Source: an uncultured Amylibacter sp. (GTDB lineage: Bacteria > Pseudomonadota > Alphaproteobacteria > Rhodobacterales > Rhodobacteraceae). Taken from it: a stretch of DNA of 64,000 bases. The notes under the pieces were generated by a model. It saw only the letters and a list, made by a program, of their open reading frames with translations. It was not told the DNA's origin and made no database searches. Below are positions 1 through 9,666 of this stretch, one piece after another (positions within the stretch are counted from its first letter, which is position 1; each line of letters starts with the position of its first letter). Location: positions 1,629,001-1,693,000 of the forward strand of contig OX044354.1 in the NCBI GenBank assembly GCA_943846615.1. Reading direction: 5' to 3'. The position numbers and the translations under genes were made by a program.

Positions 1-459
1 GTATGATACAGCTACGCCGAAATCGCCGAATGTGTTGTCGTAACGTAGAACTTGACCGTCGTTAGAACCGTCCAAGCCACCGTTGCCGTTGTAACCAGCG
101 TGCTCGTGGTCGTCAGCAATTCCTGAACCGATGATAGCTTCAGTCAAGCCCCAATCGAACGCACCGTCTGTGTCGCCCATTGTCAAGTTGCCGAAGCCGC
201 CTTTGATCCATACAGAGTGTGGACCTGATTCAGAACCGATACCGCCAGAAACTTCGTCCAAGTCGATTGTCGCGCCAAATGTAAGGCCGCCATCAGTTTC
301 ACCTGACAAAGCGAACTTAACGTCCAAGTCGTGGTGGAATACAGTGTCAGTACCGTTGTCTTTGATACCCATTTCAGCGTAACCTGAAAGTGTTACGTCC
401 GCAGCAGCCATTCCAGCTGTTGCAACTAATGCTGTAGAAGCAATAAGTAGTTTTTTCAT
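1..459 (-). CDS. porin, 5' part (truncated by window edge)
   Basis: Outer-membrane porin for diffusion of small solutes. The frame runs from ATG at 459 to the window edge, giving 153 residues. It begins with a signal peptide (MKKLLIASTALVATAGMAAA, cleavage expected after AMAAA) followed by DVTLSGYAEMG, the first beta strand typical of Rhodobacteraceae Porin_4-type proteins. Glycine- and aspartate-rich alternating strands follow (GGLTFGATIDLDEVSGG, GNLTMGDTDGA). The start is supported by a GAGGGA ribosome site about 8 bases upstream. The upstream 200 bases hold no gene and probably carry its promoter and leader. The rest of the barrel lies outside the window. Confidence 0.85.
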   Translation of the reverse strand, partial: MKKLLIASTALVATAGMAAADVTLSGYAEMGIKDNGTDTVFHHDLDVKFALSGETDGGLTFGATIDLDEVSGGIGSESGPHSVWIKGGFGNLTMGDTDGAFDWGLTEAIIGSGIADDHEHAGYNGNGGLDGSNDGQVLRYDNTFGDFGVAVSY

Positions 460-639
460 TTTTTTAATCCCTCGTAGAGTTAATCTAAGGTGCACCTCGT
501 TCTGGAGAATCCAGTGAGTGAGGGGACAATTGCGACTTTTCGGTGCTCTGGTCAAGAAATACGAACAGGTAAATAAGCTGAAATCAGTGGTTTGGTGCAT
601 TCATGCCACAGTGCGTTTTGGCTGCCTTTTCAAAATTCT

Positions 640-655
640 ACATCTATAGAGATGT
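640..655. promoter_or_regulatory. 16-bp inverted repeat, candidate operator
   Basis: ACATCT-ATAG-AGATGT is a perfect 6-bp inverted repeat with a 4-base centre, lying between the divergent porin and DUF3576 lipoprotein genes. It sits directly before TTGAAA (656-661), which could be a -35 box for the lipoprotein gene. This is a sequence observation only; no known regulator site was matched. Confidence 0.25.
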
Positions 656-728
656 TGAAATACAAGCTTGAGATCATACTGTTAGAATGATAGCATTTTT
701 ATTAACTTGTACGTTGCTTGGAAAAAAC

Positions 729-1235
729 ATGAAGATTTCCCCGAAAATCACTCTCTTGGCCGTAGGTCTTGGTTTTGCGCTCACTGCATGTGGTGGTGGC
801 TCAAATTCTGGATCACTCAGCGGCATTGGCAAAAGTATCAGGGATTCTGATGCCCAAGCGCCTAAAACAGAGGAAGAATTGCGTCGTGATAGTGGTAGCA
901 AGCTTGGCGATTTGTTCACAAATGGTCGAGTGGACGACATCGGTGCCGTCAATAAATACCTATGGCATGCGGCGTTGGATGTTCTAAACTTCCTACCGAT
1001 CGAGGCAGCCGATCCATTTTCTGGTATCATCGCCTTTGGCAACGGACGCGCACCGGGTTCATCACAGGTATATCGTGCGACCGTCTTTATTACTGACCCT
1101 GCATTGGATGCACGCTCACTTAAGGTGTCGGTCACCACATCACGTGGCGCCGCCAGTGCGCAAACACAGCGCGAGATCGAAAATGCGATTCTCAGCCGCG
1201 CACGCCAGTTGCGTATTTCACGCGCGAAACTATAA
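729..1235 (+). CDS. DUF3576 domain lipoprotein
   Basis: Predicted outer-membrane lipoprotein of 168 residues with unknown function. The chosen start (ATG 729) gives a clean lipoprotein signal, MKISPKITLLAVGLGFALTAC, with lipobox LTAC. An in-frame ATG at 687 would add a 14-residue extension that is not signal-like. The mature part starts with a Gly/Ser-rich linker; the rest (LWHAALDVLNFLPIEAADPFSGII and a C-terminal region ending in a charged helix) matches the DUF3576 family. In Alphaproteobacteria this family is often found directly before leuS and lptE, as here, which suggests a link to envelope assembly, but that is inference. Confidence 0.85.
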   Translation: MKISPKITLLAVGLGFALTACGGGSNSGSLSGIGKSIRDSDAQAPKTEEELRRDSGSKLGDLFTNGRVDDIGAVNKYLWHAALDVLNFLPIEAADPFSGIIAFGNGRAPGSSQVYRATVFITDPALDARSLKVSVTTSRGAASAQTQREIENAILSRARQLRISRAKL

Positions 1236-1263
1236 GCAGGTTAAACGCCCAACCAGAATTTCA

Positions 1264-1287
1264 CGCCGGGCAATTGCTCGGCGTTTT
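1264..1287 (+). terminator. hairpin with T-run before leuS
   Basis: CGCCGGGC-AATT-GCTCGGCG forms an 8-bp stem (one G-T pair) followed by TTTT. It lies 28 bases after the DUF3576 stop and 20 bases before the leuS start. It probably ends the DUF3576 transcript; its closeness to leuS would also allow an attenuator-like role, which is not shown. Confidence 0.6.
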
Positions 1288-1306
1288 ACGTTAAAGGTAC
1301 GAATAA

Positions 1307-3853
1307 ATGCGCTACAACGCCAAAGTTACAGAACCCAAATGGCAATCCGCATGGGATAACGCCGAATCGTTCAAGGCAACGCCTGATGATCGCGAAAAAT
1401 ATTACGTGCTGGAAATGTTCCCATACCCATCTGGCCGTATCCACATGGGTCACGTTCGCAACTATACTATGGGTGATGTTGTGGCGCGTTATAAATCCGC
1501 CGCTGGTTTTAACGTTTTGCACCCTATGGGTTGGGACGCTTTCGGGATGCCTGCGGAAAACGCGGCGATGGAAAAAAACATCCATCCGGGCGATTGGACG
1601 TACCAAAATATCGCGGACATGCGCGAACAGCTAAAACCAATGGGCCTGTCGATTGATTGGTCACGTGAATTCGCAACATGCGATCCGGAATATTATGGTC
1701 AACAACAGGCCATGTTCATTGATATGATGGACAAGGGTTTGGTTTACCGCAAAAACGCAGTGGTTAATTGGGACCCAGTGGACATGACCGTTCTTGCTAA
1801 CGAGCAGGTCGAAGGTGGGCGCGGCTGGCGCTCTGGTGCCTTGGTTGAACGCAAAGAGCTGACGCAGTGGTTCTTCAAAATCTCACAATATTCCGATGAA
1901 TTGCTGACGGCGCTGGATTCGTTGGAAAACTGGCCTGACAAAGTGCGCACAATGCAGAAAAATTGGATTGGTAAGTCCGAGGGTCTGCAATTCAAGTTTA
2001 AGGCAAACGGTGCGCCTACTGGTTTTGAGCAGATTGAGGTTTACACAACACGCCCAGATACATTGTTCGGCGCATCATTCGCCGCGATCAGTGCCGATCA
2101 TCCATTGGCGAAAGAGTTGGAAAAATCCAACCCCGACATCGCCGCATTCAACACTGAATGCCGCCAAATGGACACAACAGAAGAGGCATTTGAAACAGCA
2201 GAGAAGAAGGGTTTGGATACGGGTATTACCGTGACGCACCCATTCAACCCTGCATGGGAAATGCCCGTTTATATCGCGAACTTCGTCCTTATGGGTTACG
2301 GAACGGGCGCTGTTTTCGGCTGTCCAGCGCACGATCAACGCGATTTGGATTTTGCGCGCAAATACGAATTGGTGGTTACACCCGTTGTTTGCCCCGCGGA
2401 TCAAGATCCCGATACTTTCACAATCGGCGACACGGCATACACAGATGGCGGAAACCTGATTAATTCGCGCTTCTTGGATGGCATGTCCATCGACGAGGCG
2501 AAATCCGAAGCAATCAAACGTATCTCTGATTGCGGCATGGGTGAAAGCAAAACAATCTTCCGTCTGCGTGACTGGGGCGTTTCGCGCCAACGCTATTGGG
2601 GTTGCCCAATTCCCGTTGTCCATTGTGATGACTGTGGCGTGGTTCCAGAGAAGAAGGAAAACCTGCCAATTGAATTACCCAAGGATGTCACATTCGACAA
2701 ACCCGGCAATCCATTGGATCGCCACGATACATGGCGCAATTGTGCATGCCCATCATGTGGCAAACCAGCGTTGCGTGAAACAGACACGATGGACACATTT
2801 GTAGATTCATCATGGTATTACGCCCGTTTCACATCACCAAACGCCGAAACACCCACCGATATGGCCGAGGCCGATTACTGGATGAACGTCGATCAATATA
2901 TCGGTGGCGTCGAACACGCTATCCTACACCTTCTATACTCTCGCTTCTTCGCCCGCGCGATGCATGCAACGGGCCATTTGCCCGCCAAGGCAATCGAACC
3001 GTTCAACGCGCTGTTCACACAGGGCATGGTGACACACGAAACTTATTCCCGCGAAGCGGACGGCGAACGCACCACATGGTACACACCAGACGAAGTACGC
3101 CTTGAAAACGACGGGGCGATCCTGATTGCCGATGGAAAACCGGTAAATGTCGGCCAAATCATCAAAATGTCAAAATCCAAAAAGAACGTGGTCGATCCAG
3201 ACGACATCATCGATCAATACGGCGCGGACACTGCACGCTGGTTCGTTATGTCAGACAGCCCGCCCGAACGCGACGTTGAATGGACAGCTTCGGGGGCAGA
3301 GGCCGCATGGAAACACCTGCAACGCGTCTGGCGTATCACGGCTGAACTGCGCGATGCCGCTGAAGGTGATGCTAAGCAAGACGCCGCCCTTGAAAAGGCC
3401 CGCAATGTTGCAATTGATGCGGTTACCACAGGTGTTGAAGGTTTCGCCTTCAATAAATCCGTCGCGGCCCTGTACCAATTCACTAATACCATCGCCAAAT
3501 CCAAAGCGACGAAGGATGCCAAAACCAAGGCTATGCTAACCATGGCGCAATTGATGCAACCGATGACACCCCACCTGGCCGAAGAAATCTGGTCAACCTT
3601 GGGCGGCACAGGCATGGTCACAGGCGCACCATGGCCAACTGTGGATGAAAGCGCGTTGCAAAACGACACCGTCATCCTACCGATCCAAGTGAACGGCAAA
3701 CGCCGCGATGAAATTGAGGTCAGCGTTGACATGTCTAAAGATGAAATCGAAAAATTGGTTCTTGACCGTGCGGCGGTCATCCGCATTCTGGACGGTAACG
3801 CACCCAAGAAATTGATCGTGGTGCCCGGAAAGATTGTGAATGTCGTTGTTTAA
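1307..3853 (+). CDS. leuS: leucine--tRNA ligase
   Basis: Class Ia aminoacyl-tRNA synthetase that charges tRNA-Leu with leucine, with proofreading in the inserted CP1 editing domain. The 848-residue length is normal for the family. The HIGH-type motif is HMGH (residues 46-49) and the KMSKS loop is at 620-624. The editing domain with a TTRPDTLFG segment is near residues 245-255, and a zinc-ribbon-like CxxC pair (HCDDCG, CACPSCG) lies in the middle part. The gene overlaps lptE by 14 bases, so leuS, lptE and holA are probably one operon. Confidence 0.98.
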   Translation: MRYNAKVTEPKWQSAWDNAESFKATPDDREKYYVLEMFPYPSGRIHMGHVRNYTMGDVVARYKSAAGFNVLHPMGWDAFGMPAENAAMEKNIHPGDWTYQNIADMREQLKPMGLSIDWSREFATCDPEYYGQQQAMFIDMMDKGLVYRKNAVVNWDPVDMTVLANEQVEGGRGWRSGALVERKELTQWFFKISQYSDELLTALDSLENWPDKVRTMQKNWIGKSEGLQFKFKANGAPTGFEQIEVYTTRPDTLFGASFAAISADHPLAKELEKSNPDIAAFNTECRQMDTTEEAFETAEKKGLDTGITVTHPFNPAWEMPVYIANFVLMGYGTGAVFGCPAHDQRDLDFARKYELVVTPVVCPADQDPDTFTIGDTAYTDGGNLINSRFLDGMSIDEAKSEAIKRISDCGMGESKTIFRLRDWGVSRQRYWGCPIPVVHCDDCGVVPEKKENLPIELPKDVTFDKPGNPLDRHDTWRNCACPSCGKPALRETDTMDTFVDSSWYYARFTSPNAETPTDMAEADYWMNVDQYIGGVEHAILHLLYSRFFARAMHATGHLPAKAIEPFNALFTQGMVTHETYSREADGERTTWYTPDEVRLENDGAILIADGKPVNVGQIIKMSKSKKNVVDPDDIIDQYGADTARWFVMSDSPPERDVEWTASGAEAAWKHLQRVWRITAELRDAAEGDAKQDAALEKARNVAIDAVTTGVEGFAFNKSVAALYQFTNTIAKSKATKDAKTKAMLTMAQLMQPMTPHLAEEIWSTLGGTGMVTGAPWPTVDESALQNDTVILPIQVNGKRRDEIEVSVDMSKDEIEKLVLDRAAVIRILDGNAPKKLIVVPGKIVNVVV

Positions 3854-4331
3854 AAAGATTTGGTTCTTCCTCGCATTGCTGCCCTTGGCCGCATGCGGGT
3901 TTGAACCTGTCTACGGTACTGGCACGGCCGCCACAAATATGCTGGGCAAAATCGAAATTCAGATGGTCAAAGGCCGCAATGGTTTCGAACTCCGTGATCG
4001 ACTATTGGAACGACTGGGATCGGTAGGCATCGATGCGCCATATTCTCTGTCATTCAAAACCACCATTGAATCCGATGACCTGACTATTTCGGATGATAAC
4101 GACGTCACTCGTTTCACACTAACGGGCGTCACCGACTTTCAAATCACCGATAAATCCGCGCAAGCGGTGGTGTTTGACAGCACCGTCACATCCAACACCG
4201 CCTATTCGGCCACATCGGGCACCTACGCCACATCAATCGCCGAACGCGATGCCAACGTACGCCTGAACCGCGACATGGCGGATAAAATCATCACCCTCCT
4301 ATCAATCACTGCCAAGGACTGGTTGAAATGA
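3840..4331 (+). CDS. lptE: LPS assembly lipoprotein LptE
   Basis: Outer-membrane lipoprotein that plugs the LptD barrel and helps insert lipopolysaccharide in the outer leaflet. The 163-residue protein has a lipoprotein signal with LAAC lipobox (Cys19), followed by GFEPVYG, the usual start of mature alphaproteobacterial LptE (LptE/RlpB family). The remainder is a short mixed alpha/beta domain, as expected. The start overlaps the end of leuS and the stop overlaps the holA start by 4 bases, which indicates coupled translation. Confidence 0.9.
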   Translation: MSLFKKIWFFLALLPLAACGFEPVYGTGTAATNMLGKIEIQMVKGRNGFELRDRLLERLGSVGIDAPYSLSFKTTIESDDLTISDDNDVTRFTLTGVTDFQITDKSAQAVVFDSTVTSNTAYSATSGTYATSIAERDANVRLNRDMADKIITLLSITAKDWLK

Positions 4332-5350
4332 AATTGGCAGGGGCCAAGGCTGTTGGCTACTTCGCCAAACCCGACCCAAACCACGCCGCCGTCCTGATTT
4401 ACGGCGGCGATAACATGCGCGTCGCCCTGCGCCGTCAGGAATTGATAAACGCACTGGTGGGTGACAAGGCCGAGGAAGAAATGCGCCTCACCCGCATGTC
4501 GGGCGCCGACGTACGCAAGGAACCCGCATTGGTTCTTGATGGCCTAAAGGCAGCGGGTTTTTTCCCAGGCCCCCGCGTTGTCTTCATCGAGGAAGCCACC
4601 GATGCAATCGCCCCCACGGTGGCGAACGCCCTGTCCGAATGGCAAACAGGCGACGCAACACTGGTGATCACAGGTGGGCAACTAAACGCACGTTCAAAAT
4701 TACGCAAAGCATTAGAAGATCCCCGCAACACAATCGCTATCGGCATCTACAACGATCCCCCCAGCGCGGACGAAATCATGTCATTGGCGGCCAAGGTCAA
4801 CCTGACTCAATTTGAGGGAGGTGCCAAAGATGACCTGCTGTCATTGGGTCGCGATCTGGATCCGGGTGATCTGCAACAAACGCTGGAAAAAATCAGCCTG
4901 TATAAATTCGGTGATAACACACCCGTCACGTCCACTGACATCGAAAACTGCGCCCCCGTCGCGGTCGAGGCAGGCATCGATGATGCCATCCACATCGTGG
5001 CGGAGGCCAGATCGGCCGAAGTCGGCCCAATGCTCAACCGCCTATTCGGCCAAGGCATCAATCCAACAACCCTGTGCATTTCTGCGACCCGCCATTTTCG
5101 TAATCTACACGCGGCGGCGGCGCACCCATCTGGCCCAGACACCGCACTGGCCCGCGCCCGTCCACCAGTGTTTGGCCCCCGCAAAGACCGCATGGTTCGC
5201 CAAGCGCGCGGTTGGGGCGTTGCACGTCTGGAAAAGGCGCTGGGCGTTTTGATGGATACCGACCTGTCGCTACGTTCCGCCGCCAAGGCACCAGATCAGG
5301 CAATGGTCGAACGCGCCTTCATCCGCATATCCATGATGCGCCCGAAATAG
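4328..5350 (+). CDS. holA: DNA polymerase III subunit delta
   Basis: Delta subunit of the clamp loader, which opens the beta clamp during replication. The 340-residue length fits. The N-terminal AAA-like domain shows AVLIYGGDNMRV and VVFIEEATDAIAP, and the C-terminal helical domain has the PPVFGPRKD segment seen in alphaproteobacterial HolA. It follows lptE with ATGA overlap, the standard order in this lineage. The GC-rich hairpin just after the stop has no T-run. Confidence 0.92.
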   Translation: MKLAGAKAVGYFAKPDPNHAAVLIYGGDNMRVALRRQELINALVGDKAEEEMRLTRMSGADVRKEPALVLDGLKAAGFFPGPRVVFIEEATDAIAPTVANALSEWQTGDATLVITGGQLNARSKLRKALEDPRNTIAIGIYNDPPSADEIMSLAAKVNLTQFEGGAKDDLLSLGRDLDPGDLQQTLEKISLYKFGDNTPVTSTDIENCAPVAVEAGIDDAIHIVAEARSAEVGPMLNRLFGQGINPTTLCISATRHFRNLHAAAAHPSGPDTALARARPPVFGPRKDRMVRQARGWGVARLEKALGVLMDTDLSLRSAAKAPDQAMVERAFIRISMMRPK

Positions 5351-5425
5351 CGGCGACGCCGCCGATCAGGTTGCAAGTCAGATATTTTCCGTGTGTAATA
5401 TCAAAAAGAACCAGAGGATCCCCAC

Positions 5426-6013
5426 ATGTACCAAGTCGTCGGCAAAACAAACACTCGCACCTTTCGCGTCCTTTGGGCGATGCACGAAATGGGCTTGGAA
5501 TTCGAACATATCGACGCACAGGCACAATCCCCCGAAGTACTGGCGGTGAACCCATCGGGCAAAGTTCCCGCATTGATCGTGGATGGCACCCCGATCATCG
5601 ATTCAGTGGCCATCCTGACATATCTTGCCGACAAACACGAAAAACTGACCTACCCCGCAGGCACAGTCGAACGCGCCCATCAGGACAGTTTAACGCATTT
5701 CATTCTCGATGAATTCGACGCCGCACTGTGGACGGCGGCACGCAACACTTTCGTTTTACCCGCCGAAAAACGCGTTCCTGAAATCAAGGAAACCCTGAAA
5801 TGGGAATTCGTACGATCCGTAAAACTGATCGAGGGTCGCATGTCTGACGGCCCCAACCTGATGGGCGAAAAATTCACGATCCCAGACATCATCCTTACCC
5901 AAATTGGCGGTTGGGCGCGGGTGGCGAAATTCGATGTTCCAGATGGCAAGTTGAAGGATTATTTCCGCCGCCAAATTAAACGCCCTGCCTATATCGCGGC
6001 CTCCGCCAGCTGA
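5426..6013 (+). CDS. glutathione S-transferase family protein
   Basis: Soluble glutathione transferase-like enzyme of 195 residues, with an N-terminal thioredoxin-fold domain (YQVVGKTNTRTFRVLWAM; cis-Pro region GKVPALIVDG; the ESxAI-like motif IIDSVAILTYLAD) and an all-helical C-terminal domain. Its substrate cannot be told from the sequence. The stop and the next start overlap (TGATG), so it is probably cotranscribed with the flavoprotein that follows. A GAGGA ribosome site lies before the ATG. Confidence 0.88.
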   Translation: MYQVVGKTNTRTFRVLWAMHEMGLEFEHIDAQAQSPEVLAVNPSGKVPALIVDGTPIIDSVAILTYLADKHEKLTYPAGTVERAHQDSLTHFILDEFDAALWTAARNTFVLPAEKRVPEIKETLKWEFVRSVKLIEGRMSDGPNLMGEKFTIPDIILTQIGGWARVAKFDVPDGKLKDYFRRQIKRPAYIAASAS

Positions 6014-7122
6014 TGCCACATACCACCGTTTTGATCATTGGCGCAGGCCCCGCAGGCACGGCGGCGGCGGCCACACTGGCAGGTAATAGTGTGGATTGCC
6101 TTTTGGTGGACAAGGCAGATTTCCCCCGCGAAAAATTATGCGGCGGCTTGATTACTGGGCGATGCTTGAAGCTAATTAAAAACGTGTTTGATCTGGATTA
6201 CGACCCCGAAATCCTTGGCTCTTCGCGTGACATAAACCTAACGCTAAACGGCGAAACACTGTCGCGGATCGTTGATCATACAACACTGCATTTCACAATG
6301 CGCCACGACTTCGATCATTGGCTTTTAAACCGCGCAATCGCATTGGGTGCAAAAACACAATTGGGCGTGGCGATCAAAGAAATCGACGAAAACGCGGTTA
6401 CGCTTAACGATGGCACTATCATAACTTTCGACATCTTAATTGGTTGCGACGGCGTCAACAGCATCGTTGCCAAATACCTATACGGTCAATCCTTCAACCC
6501 AAAAACCATCGGATTTGGATTAGAGGTCGAGGCGCCATTGCCCAAAATCCAACCTGTCGAAATTGATTTCGGAGGCGCGGATTGGGGATACGCGTGGGCC
6601 TTTCCAAAACACAAATCTGTCACCATTGGCGTGGGCGGCATCCACGCGAAAAATCCAGACATGAAACAGCGCCTAAATGATTTCCTAACGGGGCAGGGCA
6701 TTGACCCAGCCACCTGCAAGGTCAAAGGCCAATACATCCCTTTCGGCGACTACCGCCGCGCACCCGGCCGCGGACATATCGTTGTGTGCGGTGATGCGGC
6801 GGGCATGGTCGATCCCATAACAGGCGAAGGCATAGGATACGCAATCCAAAGCGGGGCCGCCGCCGCTCGTTCCGTGATGAAACAGGGCCAATTCCATCAA
6901 GCCGCCGTGATCTATCAAAACGAGGTCGCCCTGATCCACAACGACCTAAAACGCGCCAAATTCTGGCGTTACTTGATTTTTCCAAAAATGATGAAACCAG
7001 TCTTCAAGCGCTTCTTTGGCGGCACAGGCACGCTCAGCCGTGGGTTTATGGATGTAATGGACGGAACTCGGGATTACGGCGATTTGGCAGGCTTATTTTG
7101 GAAGCGAATTTTGCGAAAATAA
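6013..7122 (+). CDS. geranylgeranyl-reductase-family FAD oxidoreductase
   Basis: FAD-dependent oxidoreductase of 369 residues. The N-terminal Rossmann motif is VLIIGAGPAGTAAAATLA, followed by DKADFPREKLCGG, typical of the geranylgeranyl reductase/ChlP-like family. A second FAD motif CGDAAGMVDPITGEGIGYAI lies near residues 255-275. Such enzymes reduce isoprenoid or other prenyl double bonds, but the family is broad, so the substrate is open. No bacteriochlorophyll genes are nearby, which argues against a chlorophyll role. Start overlaps the GST stop. Confidence 0.85.
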   Translation: MPHTTVLIIGAGPAGTAAAATLAGNSVDCLLVDKADFPREKLCGGLITGRCLKLIKNVFDLDYDPEILGSSRDINLTLNGETLSRIVDHTTLHFTMRHDFDHWLLNRAIALGAKTQLGVAIKEIDENAVTLNDGTIITFDILIGCDGVNSIVAKYLYGQSFNPKTIGFGLEVEAPLPKIQPVEIDFGGADWGYAWAFPKHKSVTIGVGGIHAKNPDMKQRLNDFLTGQGIDPATCKVKGQYIPFGDYRRAPGRGHIVVCGDAAGMVDPITGEGIGYAIQSGAAAARSVMKQGQFHQAAVIYQNEVALIHNDLKRAKFWRYLIFPKMMKPVFKRFFGGTGTLSRGFMDVMDGTRDYGDLAGLFWKRILRK

Positions 7123-7132
7123 TTAAAATCAA

Positions 7133-8323
7133 TTACTTAACCCCCTGTCCCCATGGGGACACTATGAAATCAGCCACCGCATCCCCCGCCCATTTCCCCG
7201 TCGCCAAGCACCCAGAAATCAAATACCCACCCGTCGGCGCCTCCCAGTCCAGCATTTCACCAGCACAAAAAACAGACGGAATATCTGTCAACATCAACCG
7301 ATCATCCAACGCCGCGGCTGACACCCCACCCGCCGTCGAAATCGCCTCGTCCATCGGGCGCGGCCCAGCATGTAGAATCGGCAATGATTTGGCCAAGGAT
7401 GCCAACTCACCACGATCTGCCTCCCGACCAAACTCGTTCATCAACGCTGCCTTCGCACCATCCAATTTCAAGCCCTTTCGGATCACTGTCGCGCGTGATG
7501 CCTTGGCGGATAATTTTGAAATCCGTGCATTCAAATCGCTAACGGAATGATCAGGTATCAAGTCCAAAACCAACGGGCACCCATCACGCATGTATCGACT
7601 AGCCGCGTAAATCGCACTGCCCTCTATCCCGCGTTCGGAAATCACGCATTCTCCTAAGGCTGAAAAGTTTCCAGCCGTGAATCGTGTGGCCTTTATCGGC
7701 GCGCCAAAGTGTGGAGTCATGAATTTTGACCATCCAACAACAAATCCCATATTCGCAGGTTTGAAGGGCGCCATCGCAACGCCACGATCCGCCAATAAAT
7801 CAGCCCACAACCCATCCGACCCTAACCGCGCCCAACTGGCTCCGCCCAATGCCAAAACTGTCGCGTGGCAATCGACGATCTGAGCGCCATCTGTGGTGTC
7901 AAAAACCAATGACTCATCGCGCCAGCCTGCCCATCTCCAACCACGTTGAAACTCCACATCCATATCCGTCAAACGCGCCAACCAAACGCGCAATAAAGGG
8001 GATGCTTTCATAACCTTTGGAAACACACGCCCAGAACTGCCTGTGAAAATCTCCTGATCTAAGTCTTTCACCCATTGCATGACCGCTTGATTGTCGAATG
8101 CTTTCAAAATTGGTTTCAACCAATCAGCATCTCCAAAGGCATCTATGAAATCTTTAAGACTTTCATCTTTGGTCAGGTTTAAACCCGACTTGCCCGCCAT
8201 CAAAAACTTGCGCCCAAAGGAGGGTTTCGCATCAACTACCATAACGGACAGCCCCCGCGCGGCGGCAGTTTCTGCCGCCATCAATCCCGCCGGCCCCGCG
8301 CCAATGACGCAAAGATCAATCAT
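7133..8323 (-). CDS. TIGR03862-type flavoprotein (HI0933/BaiN family)
   Basis: Predicted FAD-binding oxidoreductase of 396 residues. The N-terminal dinucleotide fold is CVIGAGPAGLMAAETAA, followed by GRKFLMAGKSGLNLT, the signature of the HI0933-like family. The C-terminal end has AGEMLDWEAPTGGYLISGCLATG, which closes the FAD site. The C-terminal domain and the SASRYMRDG region match the TIGR03862 branch common in Alphaproteobacteria. Cellular role is unknown. Its start overlaps the stop of the MscS gene by 4 bases, so they form an operon. It converges with the flavoprotein gene to the left, 10 bases apart. Confidence 0.85.
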   Translation of the reverse strand: MIDLCVIGAGPAGLMAAETAAARGLSVMVVDAKPSFGRKFLMAGKSGLNLTKDESLKDFIDAFGDADWLKPILKAFDNQAVMQWVKDLDQEIFTGSSGRVFPKVMKASPLLRVWLARLTDMDVEFQRGWRWAGWRDESLVFDTTDGAQIVDCHATVLALGGASWARLGSDGLWADLLADRGVAMAPFKPANMGFVVGWSKFMTPHFGAPIKATRFTAGNFSALGECVISERGIEGSAIYAASRYMRDGCPLVLDLIPDHSVSDLNARISKLSAKASRATVIRKGLKLDGAKAALMNEFGREADRGELASLAKSLPILHAGPRPMDEAISTAGGVSAAALDDRLMLTDIPSVFCAGEMLDWEAPTGGYLISGCLATGKWAGDAVADFIVSPWGQGVK

Positions 8324-9615
8324 TTGGTTGGGAAGCCACCTTTGATTTCAACGACGCGTTGTGGGTATGGAATTTCGATGTTGTTTTCTTTCAACGTATT
8401 CCAGATGATGAACAACACATCGGATGTGTATTTGTTTTTACCGTCATCAATGCCTTCGACCCAGAATTCGACCGCGAAGTCGATGCCGCTGTCACCAAAC
8501 CCGCGCAATTCGCAATCGGGCTCTTCAGGTATTGAAATCACACCTGGATGTTTCGCCACGGCGGCCTGTATCAACGCGGGAACTTTGTTGATGTCGGTAT
8601 CGTATGACACTGAAAACTCTGCTTCATACCGATTGCCAGAACCGCTGTCCGACCAATTGGTCACGCGGGTAACAATGAAATCTTCGTTGGGAACAACGAT
8701 CCACTTGCCATCAAACGTTTCCAGAATCGTCGCACGCGACATCATTTTCACAATTGTCCCTGCCTCACCACCGTCCAGTTCAACGAAATCACCAACGGTT
8801 GCCTGACCCTCTAACAACAAGATGATGCCAGAGATAAAGTTCGACGCGATTTTTTGCAGACCGAAACCCAAACCAACACCAATCGCACCACCTAGAATGG
8901 CAAATGCTGACAGGTTGATGCCCATGATATTCATCAACAGAAGGAAACAAGCAGCGAAGATCGACAGTTCAACCGCCTTAGATGCCAGCTCACGCGTTGG
9001 TGCGCGCATCTCTTCTTGGGATCGGATGTATGTTGCGGATTGATCGTTTGACCAACGTCCCAGCCAGAATAAAAATCCGCCAAAAACAAGGCCGCGAATA
9101 ATCGCCAAAAATGTGAAACTGATGTTGCCCAAGCTGACACCGTTTGATCCTAACCATGTGGTGGCGGGATCCAGCATGCCCGTCGTGTAAACAGCGGCAA
9201 TTGGCAAGATCGCGTATTTGCCCAACAACTTCAGGAATGGGGAATAGATGATGTTTTGCACAAAAATCCACGCGCCCAGCATCATAAATGCGCGTTTGCC
9301 AAATCCGATAACTTCACTGGCACCAAACGTGCTCTTGGCGACCTGTTCGGACAATCCCAAAAACACATAGGCCAAGATCGGCAATAATAGCGGCAGAAAC
9401 TGATGCATAAAACGGCGCATCGTTGCCAACATGGATTGATTATCCGCCTCGGGCGTTAACAGCGGTTCCAGAATTTTCGATAGGTATTTGCGTGCATAAT
9501 ATGCGGCCAAAAATGCGCCAATAATAAACGCGGCCTGTCCCCACGCGGCGGGGCTGGTCAACCATGCAAGGCTGATGTCGAATGCTTGGATAGCGTAATT
9601 TTTGATCTGTTCCAT
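8320..9615 (-). CDS. mechanosensitive ion channel, MscS family
   Basis: Inner-membrane small-conductance mechanosensitive channel that releases solutes on osmotic downshock. The 431-residue protein has about six N-terminal membrane segments, the pore-lining TM3 stretch FAILGGAIGVGLGFGLQKIASNFISG (glycine/alanine packing), and the cytoplasmic MscS beta domain with VGDFVELDGGEAGTIVKM and VPNEDFIVTRVTNWS. The extra N-terminal helices place it in the larger MscS-like class rather than the minimal E. coli MscS type. Transcribed ahead of the TIGR03862 flavoprotein. Confidence 0.92.
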   Translation of the reverse strand: MEQIKNYAIQAFDISLAWLTSPAAWGQAAFIIGAFLAAYYARKYLSKILEPLLTPEADNQSMLATMRRFMHQFLPLLLPILAYVFLGLSEQVAKSTFGASEVIGFGKRAFMMLGAWIFVQNIIYSPFLKLLGKYAILPIAAVYTTGMLDPATTWLGSNGVSLGNISFTFLAIIRGLVFGGFLFWLGRWSNDQSATYIRSQEEMRAPTRELASKAVELSIFAACFLLLMNIMGINLSAFAILGGAIGVGLGFGLQKIASNFISGIILLLEGQATVGDFVELDGGEAGTIVKMMSRATILETFDGKWIVVPNEDFIVTRVTNWSDSGSGNRYEAEFSVSYDTDINKVPALIQAAVAKHPGVISIPEEPDCELRGFGDSGIDFAVEFWVEGIDDGKNKYTSDVLFIIWNTLKENNIEIPYPQRVVEIKGGFPTK

Positions 9616-9666
9616 GTCTTATCCGTTCAAAACTTGACCGTCTTTAGCCGATAAAACAGTGTCTGA

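Noticed and set aside
674..1138. Antisense open frame over the DUF3576 gene (154 codons)
   Set aside because: Opposite to a clear lipoprotein gene with a lipobox; composition is serine/proline-rich as expected for a shadow frame.
2075..2623. Long antisense open frame inside leuS (182 codons)
   Set aside because: It lies wholly within the leuS frame, has no domain features and no ribosome site; it is a by-product of codon bias.
5350..5362. GCGGC-GAC-GCCGC hairpin right after holA
   Set aside because: No T-run follows and the GST gene starts soon after, so it is not convincing as a terminator.
6013..7122. Possible bacteriochlorophyll-type geranylgeranyl reductase (bchP)
   Set aside because: No other photosynthesis genes (bch, puf, crt) are in the window; the family is broad, so no symbol was given.
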